Positions 1 through 10,800 of a stretch of DNA of 64,000 nucleotides are shown here, one piece after another. The position numbers were made by a program, and so were the translations under genes. The notes below the pieces were generated by a model, which ran no database searches, had not been told where the DNA came from, and saw nothing but the letters and a program-made list of their open reading frames with translations. The stretch is from Lucifuga dentata (taxonomy: Eukaryota > Chordata > Actinopteri > Ophidiiformes > Bythitidae): positions 61,245 to 125,244 of the forward strand of contig VXCM01003552.1 of assembly GCA_014773175.1 (NCBI GenBank). The letters run 5' to 3'. Each line of letters starts with the position of its first letter. The first letter of the stretch is position 1.

Positions 1-109
1 TTGAATGTGCAGATAAACTCATAAAGTCATAAAGTCATAAAGTGTCTGAGTGTTTTCTTACCTGCTGGAGTTTCACGCAGCGGCGAAGGAAAAGAGACTT
101 CTGCTGTCA

Positions 110-213
110 GAGAGAGAGAGAGAGAGAGAGAGTTTCTCCTCAGTAGTTCCTCCTCTCTCTCTCTCTCTCCCTCCCCCATTGCTAATTATATTTTATATAA
201 CATATTATATAAA

Positions 214-260
<47 letters not shown>

Positions 261-295
261 TATACCGTAAGGGTTTCATGATGGTTTTTCCTCAT

Positions 296-352
<57 letters not shown>
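110..352. repeat. Cluster of microsatellites (GA, CT, AAT, GATA)
   Basis: Four simple repeats follow one another: GA about 110-131, CT about 152-169, AAT about 215-262 and GATA about 295-352. The GATA tract is uninterrupted for about 14 units and would be expected to be polymorphic in length. Confidence 0.9.
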
Positions 353-711
353 GGTCTACAAGTAGCATATTGATGATGATTATAAATACAATGAATGATT
401 ATAAATACAATGTTTCTTAAGATATATCTAGGTTTTATAATCCAAGTTAAAGAAGGCAAGTGTAGAATCTTTTGCTTCGTTTTGCTTCTGCGATTACTTC
501 TAATCAGTTGCACCTGTAAAAAAAGAAAGTTTGAGTGAGTTACAATCATTCAAAGTGGGTATACATTTTTTTGGGACATCCTATACATATATATATATAT
601 ATATGCTAATTATAGACCTGTAAGCATTCTTCCTAATATCTAAGGTAGCTGAAAGGTGGGTGGCCAATTAACCAAGCTGAGCATCTAAATAAGATTAATT
701 TTTTCCACTTG

Positions 712-1398
712 CTTAGGAATAAAGGAACAGCTTGGAGTTTACTTAAATTACACTAATAGTCATATCAACAACAATAACAATAACCACCTCATTCCTATTC
801 ATTTTCATGCTGAAATACTCACAGTGTAACAGATTATTGTAATTATAANAACCACCTCATTCCTATTCATTTTCATGCTGAAATACTCACAGTGTAACAG
901 ATTATTGTAATTATAAAGACAGTTGCATTTATTTGGATTCTGTGTGAAAGTGATGAGAAATGCATTCAGTTTCATGAGAATTTTTTAAAAATTATTTAGA
1001 TTTAGATTAACAAGATTATGAATATATATGTATATAATATATATATATTAGAAAATAATAATTATAAAAGAATAGTTAACAGTTGTGTCTTGTTGCTGCT
1101 GGATGAGGAAAAGCATCAAGTTTGCCCTATATATATTTCATAATCTTATTAATCTAAATCTAATTGATCTAAAAAAAAAAAAAATAAAACAATAAAAAAA
1201 TTCACAAAACTGAATGCATTTCTCATCACTTTCACACAGAATCCAAATAAATGCAACTGTCTTTATAATTACAATAATCTGTTACACTGTGAGTATTTCA
1301 GCATGAAAATGAATAGGAATGAGGTGGTTGTTGTTATTGTTGTTGGTATGACTATTAGTGTAATTTAAGTAAACTCCAAGCTGTTCCTTTATTCTGAA
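712..1398. repeat. Large near-perfect inverted repeat (palindrome)
   Basis: The left arm (about 712-1030) reads almost exactly as the reverse complement of the right arm (about 1126-1398). Landmarks shared in opposite orientation include a tract reading GGAACAGCTTGGAGTTTAC (left) and a tract ending CATTTCTCATCACTTTC (right). The left arm is lengthened by about 67 bases because the assembly repeats a segment on both sides of the N at 849. The centre (about 1035-1125) is AT-rich. A foldback transposon or MITE is the likeliest origin; no protein remnant is visible. Confidence 0.8.
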
Positions 1399-1800
1399 GC
1401 ACCTCTTTTTCATGATCATAAACACTTTTTCATAAGTGAAAAATGGGGTTTTGCTCCAAAAAATAGAGCAGGAGGTGACACAAGCCTGCAAAAATCCTTC
1501 AGTACTCTTTCATCACATTGAAAGAGTAAAAAAAGGAAAAAAAAAAGGAAAAAAAAAGGAAAGGAAAAAAAGGAAAATCCACTGCTGAACCTCGTCATGT
1601 CCAGTAAAATGTCACAAGGATTACGACCTGTTATGGTAAATGGACATCAAAAAACAAAAAGCACCAGTTAGCGATTACTTCATTCTGCTCTTATCTGTTT
1701 ACTTTGAAACACAAACAGCAGTGAGAGGGAGGACAAGGTTTCAGTATTTTAACCAGAGAACACAGCAGAGAAGTGAAGAACGTCTGTATGAACCTAAAGG

Positions 1801-4800
1801 ATGGCAAGCCAGCTGACTTTGCTGCTCATATGTCCAGCTTTACTTTTTACCACATCTCTGCAAGACCATGGTATTTATATTTATTTGACATATCTGAAAA
1901 ATGTTTCTTTACGTTATCCCAACTTTATAAATTTCTGCATTGCCAAAACTTTCATGTACAGTATTTCCAGTTGTCATTTACTCCTCTCCCTGACAAAATT
2001 GGATTTTGTGGGGAACTTACTGTTTCGTGAAGAGTTGATGTATTTTGCAAACTGTCTTTTCAGATGAAATGGTCATATTTTAATGTTTAATCACAGAATG
2101 TGACAGGTGAAAACAAGGTTTCTCAAAAGAGGGGGCACAGCAACATTTCTTCTTAAATGATGTGTGGCTTTAGAACTGAGCTTCCAGTTTATATAGCTGA
2201 TTTGTTGCAAATAAAATAGCACTGAGCTAATTGAGTTTTTCTTTTTTTCTTTTTTTTTTTTTTTTTTNTTTTTTTTTTTTTTTTTGGTAAACATTCAATT
2301 TTTATCAGAAGTTTTCTCCAGGTGGGGTGTAAGCAAAATTTATAGCAGATTGTGTAATAAGTGAAGAAAGCTAAAATGCTCAGATGCTAGTTAGCTTGTA
2401 ATTTTATGAGATTTTGCAAGTAGGGGTCTGAGGACTACTGATTTTTACTAGCCAAAGACTAGTTGACTAGTCAACTTTGAGCTATTTGTGAGAAAAAAGA
2501 AAAAAAAAACGCCATTCCAGCACTTTAGCAAAGTGGCACTTTGAAATGTGAAATAAGATACTGTAATAATACAGATCTGAAGAACAATACATGTGCAAAT
2601 ATACTGAAATTTTACCAATTAATTGCTATAAATCTGGTAATGCTGGAAAAAAAAATATCACATTGTGACTAGCTGACTACTGTCAGTACGATTAGAGCAC
2701 GCTATCCTCTGATTTTTGACCATATTGCAGCTAAGGAAAAAATGCGAGTAAGATATATTCATGAAATGTATATGAATGTAAATATATGGAACTGAAAGGT
2801 TTCAGTTGATTGCCTAATAGACATGATATATTTGCTTAATCAGAGTGTAAGAAGAGTCCACCAGGTGAGGAAATGCATGCAGAGGTGTCTTACTCCAATT
2901 ATAGCATTTACATGTCTGAATAAATGTCATTTTTATGGTGTTTACGTTTGAAATCAATTTATTATGTTAGCCAAACTTTTGACATGCATGTAATCTAAAG
3001 AAGAAAAAAAAAAAAACAAATGTGCATGTTTTAACTTTAGCTGACAATGTAAATGCATTATTTTTTTTTCAAGCACTTTGTATTTTCGCTTTAGAAACAT
3101 CTGTTCTCATCATATGTATTTGTCCTTGCAGTTTGTTTCAGGCCTGTGCTGCCTGCTAACGTTGAGGTGGACGGGCTCCAGGGGTTCTTCAGTCCCGGTG
3201 CTGAGGTAGCACTGTCCTGCACAGAGGGACACACACCCCAGTTTGGCCCTCGCAAGATTGTTTGCACTACCAGCGGAAAATGGACAACAACCCGATTCAT
3301 GTGCATACGTGGGTTTCCATTATTCTCATGAGAACTTTATGCTGCATTCCAGTTAATTTTCCAACCTCCTACTTGAAAAATGCGTTGGAACAGCAGTTGA
3401 AGTCGGAGCTCCCACTTGGAAACTCAGACCAAATTTATGTACCATGATTTCGCAAGGATGATACAGAAGTGTGAATAACTTCCGAAAATAAGCTTCTCTG
3501 CACAATTGTTTAATACCCACTGTGATTAATATCATTCTAACACAATCCAACCAAACGCTCCTGTAATGTACAGTATATACTCGACTATAAGCCGACCCCC
3601 GATTTTGACCTACAAATTTAGATTTTTAAAGAAACCCACATAAGCCGACCCCCTGATGTTGTTTCCATTTGTTCAGCAAATTACCAGTTTGTTTTTTTTT
3701 TTTTTTTGTTTTCTCAGAATTGTCATAGTATTCCTGTGATTTTCTGAAAATAATCCATGTACCGGTACCGGTAAACAGCTGATTACTGTAATGACATTAG
3801 CTAACATTAAGTTTTCGGGACTCCTCTTCCTTGTCTGAATCGCATTGATGAAGGTAAGGAAAGCTTTTTAAATGAGATATAATTATCACAGCGCTTATTT
3901 AGCCGTGTAATTATGTTTTTTTTCTTTTTCTTTCTTTTTTTTGTTAAGAATCTCACCCATTACATGTTTTCAGTAATTATCCTGTACCTGAGTCGATGTG
4001 GGTCTGTCTATGTGCTGGACATTCCTCCATACGGAGTTTTGGAATTCCCTCAGCCGACCTCCTGATGTTGTTCTATCAATTTATTTGTTTAGCAAATTAC
4101 CTGTTTTTCTGGGTATTGTCATAGTATTCCTGTGATTTTCTGAAAATAATCCACGTACCGGTAAACATCATATTTATTTCAGCAGCTGATTACCGTAACT
4201 GACGGATTATGGCTTACTGGCTGCCACAAAATGTGCTGGATAAGATGTTTAGTCAAGAAATACATCATTCTAAGGTATGATTTAAACTAGTTTCCATGGG
4301 TAGTGGTAATGGGTAGTATTTCCNTACATCATTCTAAGGTATGATTTAAACTAGTTTCCATGGGTAGTGGTAATGGGTAGTATTTCCACCTCTGGAAATT
4401 TCAATCTCTGGGATCTGATTTGAATTACTCGTGTAGAAGCCGACCCCCCGATTTGCTTGTGAAATTTAGTTAAAAAAAAAAAAAAACTCAGTTTATACTC
4501 GAGTATATACGGTAACTTTAGTTAGTACTACTGCAGTGCTGTACTACTGAACTAGGGCACACTGAAGGAAATTCATGCGGAGGTGTTTTACTCCAATTAT
4601 TAGGGCCAATTATTATTACTGTAATTACTAAGTCACACAGAACGGACCAGAAAGTCCAGGCCGGACATTGTGGTTTGTACCGCAGCCTTCCATTAGTGCC
4701 ATTGGAGCACAGCATATGCCGCCGTGTCTGGAGCGTATCCTGCCATGCATGGATTACTTTTTACCGGCACAGCTCAATTTGAGAACCGCTCATCCAAACA

Positions 4801-7800
4801 ACTTCACACGTAACGCTGCATGTCNTTTTACCGGCACAGCTCAATTTGAGAACCGCTCATCCAAACAACTTCACACGTAACGCTGCATGTCCTTTTGATC
4901 CTGAGCAATAAATCTGCCAAATATCAACTTTATACAGTGCCGGGTTCTAGAGATATTGGTGCCACAGACAGAGAAACTGTCTTTATAGATAGATTTATTC
5001 CTAAGTTTATTTATCTTATTGTGTTTATTGGTGTTCAGCCATGCTTTTTTGTTTTACATTTGGCTATAAATGCTTGGAGGTCGGAAAACGGCATTTTCAA
5101 CTGGTAAATTCCAACATCCCACCGTAACTGGAATGCAGCATTAGGCCTTATGACATCTTATGTTACATGCTGAGCTGTATGTGCCTAACCACACGTCTTA
5201 TTCTGGAAAATGGCAACATTTTATTAAGACATTTGGTTTTTAATGATTTTTAAAATGAATCTTTACTGATATGAGATATGGTTGCAACTGTTACCTGTGA
5301 CCTAAATTAGTTAATGTAGTCATTTTATTTCATCTTAAATATCCTATGGGAAATATTCAGTTCTTCAGTAGATTATTGGAAGAGCATTTATTTATCATGT
5401 GACGCAACATGAAGCATGCCCACCAGATGCTTCACTTGTCATTACTACACTCTAGATCTTTGGATTATGTGGATAGACACAATTTTTAAAGTGGAAAGGT
5501 TGCAAAAATACAGCATCAGCAGATGATCAGTATAAACTTACAGGTGATAGGAAAGCAGGAACAACTGGCAAACAAACCAATAAGCAAAGAGGAGGTAATC
5601 AAAATCAGACCAGACCAAGGTCAAAATACAAAAACAAACAGGATCAAACTAACACCTTCAGGAAACAGGTAACAGGAACACAGGGAGACATTTGCACAAA
5701 CTAACAAGGTAATCTGGCGTAGAACAAAGGGAAATGGTCAGTATATGTAGTTAATGGCTGATGAGGGAATTGGGAGCAGGTGTGGAAGTCAGGTGGAAGT
5801 CAGGTGCTGCGTTGACAGACCTCATTTTTCCGACTTCTTAATTGGAAAAATGTGTTGGAATGGCACTTGAAGTCGGAGCTCTGGCTGGGAAATTAGGACC
5901 AAAATGATCTACCCCGACTTACCGAGTATGACGTCACTCAACATGGCGGCGCCGTGGAAGCGAGCTNAATGATCTACCCCGACTTACCGAGTATGACGTC
6001 ACTCAACATGGCGGCGCCGTGGAAGCGAGCTTTATAAATAGAAATGATCAGCTAAAAGGCGAATAAAGTATTTTTCTTTTGTGAAATTGAAAAAGGTCAG
6101 AATATAACTGTTTGCCATTGATATGTAAATGTAAATAATTTCATAATATTACTTCTCTGCACAAAGTTTAATACCCACTGTGATTAATATCATTATAAAA
6201 CAACACAACCAGACAGTCCTGTAATCTAACTTTACTTTAGTTAGCATTTATTAGCAAGTTAAATTAATTTTACAGTATTTATTGGTGGTCAGCCATGCTT
6301 GTTTGATTACATTTGGCTGGAACGGTTTGAGGTTGGAAGTTGGAGCTTCCATCTGGGAAAAATTTGACTTCTGAGGTCTGTGAAGGCAGCATAAGGAGTG
6401 GAGGGAAAATCAGGGGATTGGCAACAGGTGAGGAGATTAGATGACTGACAGCATGAGAAGCTCGATGGTGACGGCTGGTGGACAGAGGGTGAACTGCAGA
6501 TTCATGACACCTGTACTGCAGTTATGAAAATATTCTGTAGATTTTTTTTTTTTATACANTGTAGATTTTTTTTTTTTTATACAGCAACCCAAATAAATGT
6601 TCCATTTATATATGTGACCTCTGTTCTCTCCTGCAGCAAAAAACTGTCCTTATCCTGAACCAGTGCAGAATGGAGAATTGTACTACGAGGATACAATATA
6701 CCGGAGTACAGTCAACTACACCTGTAATGAGGGGTAACAGAAACATTTACTGGATTTTATTGTCATGTCATACTGAAGGTTTAACACTGATGCTGATACA
6801 TAAGAATGTTGTGTGTAAAGTTCAGTTTGAAGCCAAATTTTACCAAAACTTTTGTTTCTTCGGTGTCTTCGGTTGTCTCCATGATGCCTTTGTTTTTGCA
6901 AAGATGTTAGGCTGCTTCGACATCAGCAGCAGTAAATTTGCGTTGATGTGCGTAATGTGCTGGACAGCCTGTTCTTTTCCATGGAATCGAGCAGTGCCTG
7001 TAAACTTTGCTGCTCAACCAAACTAAACTTTGACCCTGGTCGGATTTTATGATTTTTTGGGATCCTAATTTTTACCAGGACTTTAAGGTGTCTCGCGGGG
7101 GGGGGCATTAAGGCTGTAATTGTCTGCTGTTTCTCAGCACCGAGAAAATTATGAAGGAAAAAAATTCTATTTTCTTAGTTTAAGTTAAATTTAATTAATA
7201 TCATATTGTGTAGTGCATAATATAAGCCACCGGCCGGCCCACCGATGGCTGTGGCCCCGCCTCTCCCGATGGCCAAGCCGACCCTGACTTTGACCCATAT
7301 GCCCAGGACTTTGAAACGTGCAACCATCGAGAAAAAAGCTGTATGCAACATACAGAATATCTGTGATGTTTTCCATGTAAATGTGGAAATAAAGTCTGAC
7401 ATCATAGAAGCTCTTTGAAACATTGTCAGATCATGCTGGGATAACTTGGCTCATCAGGTTTTGCAAAACTTGCAGAGTCCATGCCAGCTCAAGTGCATGC
7501 TGTGATTAAAGCAAAAGAGGGGCGTATACCAAATACTCTGAAATTCATGTAGATTTTCCAAAGATTCAACTTTTCACTCAAATTGTTAAGCTGATAATAT
7601 CATTTGTAATGAAAAATCTTGTATTAAATTCAAAAAGAATGCAAAGTAGAAGCATTTTCTCAGACTTTTGGACCCCACTGTAAGCAGAAGTAAAAAACAA
7701 TGGAGTAGAAGCTTATAAGCAATGTAGAGCAGCAACATAACACAGATTGTACCATGATGTGTGCCAAAAGGCGACTGTATGGTAAAATATGAGCTGGTAT

Positions 7801-10800
7801 ACAATCTATGTTCAAAATTGAAAGTTATGTTAGCTAAAGCGAAAGCTAACAGCACTTCTTGGAGATGTGCTTGAGTCTTGCTTTTAGCTTACTGGTTACA
7901 TCTTTAATATGCACATTAACAAAGCTATGTACTAAAATACATTGCTAAATGCAGTGCTAATCCTCTCATAAGATAAATTATCAGGCCACTACACTCATAA
8001 TTCTCTGCTCCATCAAGATTTGGCTTCAGATACAGTACATTGCTTCACTAGATTTGTAAAGATCATCATTTGTTTTATGTCTTTCTTGCAATGTGAGCAA
8101 CATAAAGATAAAGTCGACAAATGATATTGCTGTTCTGTGCAGGTACACCATGACTGGAGCCAACTCCACTGTGTGCCTGGCCAGTGGAACATGGAGCTCA
8201 CCTGCCCCAGAGTGCAAACGTATGTAGTCCACTGCATTACAACTAAAGTTCCCCCTTTTTTTTTGCATTTTTGTTGCATAATAAATGAGCCATCAAGAAT
8301 TTAAAGAAGCTACAAGTGATAAATTCTGTGTTGTTGGAAGGTAGGCAGAAAATAATTAAACAGTCTAACCTGAGACCAGGGAGATCAGTACACTTATCGA
8401 TAAATAAACTAAATATCAATTGGTTTATCCTAATGCAAAGCTGAAAGAGCCATGTAAAGTAATATCTGAATATCCATATAAGTAATAAATACATATTGTC
8501 ACGATACTGTTATCAATGAAAGGATGATTCCCCTTTAATTTCCATCGGGAGCTTATTAATTGTCCTTTGGTATTACTGACCACAACTCATGCTGAATGCA
8601 TCCAGCTGTAAATGCTGATGAGAGAAGGTGGGTCTTACCTGAGCCCCAGGAAACCCATCTCATTTCTCCTAGCACCACCTCTCCCAGCTAAATTTTGAAG
8701 ATAGACCCGGCGCCCTCTGTTGCATCGTCAACCATGCACTGTTTCACGGCTTTTGTTTCTCTCAGTTCCTTCAGTTTACATATACACACAGACAGAAATT
8801 TAATGCAACTGGAGAGGTGAAGAACTCCTTCATGATCCGTAACAACATTAGCATAACTCAGGTAACACCAGTCTCTAATATAGGCCTCGTCCTCTCAAAC
8901 CTGCCTCTACCTGGCTCACGTGAGGACCTGCCTCTTCTGCATTTTGGCAGCTAATCATTAGGAACCAAGAAGTGAAGTGACTCTGACAACATAAAACTAG
9001 AAATGTATAAACTGGTGTATTTTGTCTCTTCTGTCGTAGCTGTGACCTGTGGACTTGCTCCAATCCCTCAGTATGGAATGATCGTCTACAACAAGCGGGT
9101 CAGAGGGAACACCACTGACTACGGCACCACAGGGACGTACACTTGCCTGCCTCCACACGTAGCCATTGGCAATATAAAAGCAGAGTGCACTGCCAGCGGC
9201 AAATGGACCGAGCTGCCTGAATGTCGAAGTACGTTGGAGAAGCAGGAGTAGTAATCCCAAGAGTAGTAACAGTAACATACGTAAAAACCTTAATTATAGC
9301 AGACTTCAAAAAAGAACCATAACAAAAATACTGGTATTCAAAAGATCAACACAGCTTCAAATATACCATAAACGGTTTCCAAACCTTATTGAAGTAATCT
9401 AATCTATCATTTTCTAAATATCTTATTCTTTCCAGGTGATAAATATTAGTTAGTTCATCAGTCCGTTGTTTAGATGTGAGGTCATCCTTCTTTTATCTGA
9501 GAATGAGTTTTTTTTTGCAGCAGTTAGACTCTGGGAAAGGACTTGTTGATGTACTTTCTTCCACTGAAGAGCCCGTTCAGAAATACCCACAATTATTAGA
9601 ATTGGATCTGGTTCAATATGTGTTCCAAACATTTCAGAAAAAATTCCAAAGATGTCGGACCAATATTTTACCATTTTGGAACAAAGAGCAAAACTATGAA
9701 GTAAATTTGCTTCTTCCACACTGCATTTTTCACAAAATGAAGATATGGCTGAAAATATCTCATTTAGTTTAGTTTTAGAATAGTGCAGCCTGTGAATGAC
9801 TTTAAACTGAATAAGACAGAGCAGAGTTAATACAACAAAGATAATTCAGTTTTTTGTTATTGAATTTCTACTTCAGTTGAGCTGCTGCCCTGTCTTATTT
9901 ATTTACTTATTTATTATTATTTACTTAGTTATTTAATTATTTTTCCTTTCTTAATCACAGGTTGTATATTGTTTGTAAATATTTGCCTTATGTTATTATT
10001 GTTTGTTGTTAAGTTTAGAAATTTACAAAATAAAAGGGATAAAAAAAAGAGTAGTAATAGTAGAACTAATCACAGCCTTTACCTTTTTACTGTACACCAA
10101 AAGTATGAAACTTGATATGCAAACACTCCTCAATTACAAAACATACTGCAATACAGTTACAATCTCCTGAAAGTCTCTAATGAACCAAATTGCATCTTTA
10201 CAGTTGTGACCTGCGCTCCACCTAAGCTCATTGAGAACGGCTACTTATCAAACACAGAAGAGAGAGACTTCGACTACATGGAAACAGTCAGATATGGCTG
10301 CAATGGAGATTACGTACTTGATGGAAGCCTGCAGAGTGTTTGTCAGGAGAACGGAGAGTGGTCTGAAAGGCCAGACTGCAAGGGTACGTTCTGGACATTT
10401 CTCATTCATTTTACGTCAGTTTATGGTAATGTTATGTTTTAATAATTGCTGCATTTCTTGGGTGGATTGGGAGTTGAAGGGTTTAGAGAATTTGACTTTA
10501 GCAGAGTTTGTTCGTAGAACTGAAATTTCTTTCCTGTCTTGCCTGATTTTATATACTTCCAACTTTCCCACTCAGGGCTCTGAATTTTGTTGTTACTAAT
10601 CCTGCCTCAACCCATTTACATATATTTTAATTTCAAAATCACTTCAATTTTCAAAAAATGCTTTTATTGCATTGACTATAAGAACCTGAGTAAGTCTCAA
10701 TGTGATCGGCAATGCTTTGATGATATGTTGATCATGCTGAGGGTTTGAAGTTTGACCTCACACACCTGCGCTGATCTGAATCCATTTATGAACACGCCAA

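Larger units (their letters stand above)
1..1800. other. Spacer upstream of apoh
   Basis: No coding exon is supported here. The stretch holds GA, AAT and GATA microsatellites (about 110-352), a short AT run near 588-604, a large palindrome (712-1398), and AT-rich sequence up to the apoh start. A purine/pyrimidine tract (about 1525-1577) precedes the gene. A possible splice donor on the - strand lies at about position 60 (see findings). The apoh promoter must lie in the last few hundred bases, but no clear TATA box is visible. Confidence 0.6.

Noticed and set aside
2461..2476. Perfect 16-base palindrome AGTTGACTAGTCAACT as an operator-like site
   Set aside because: Similar ACTAG motifs nearby (about 2450 and 2668) suggest a decayed repeat; an isolated 16-base palindrome in an intron gives no functional support.
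5500..6515. Possible LTR or SINE body around the CRE MITE in apoh intron 2
   Set aside because: The flanking sequence looks repetitive, but I found no terminal repeats, coding remnant or promoter boxes that would define an element.
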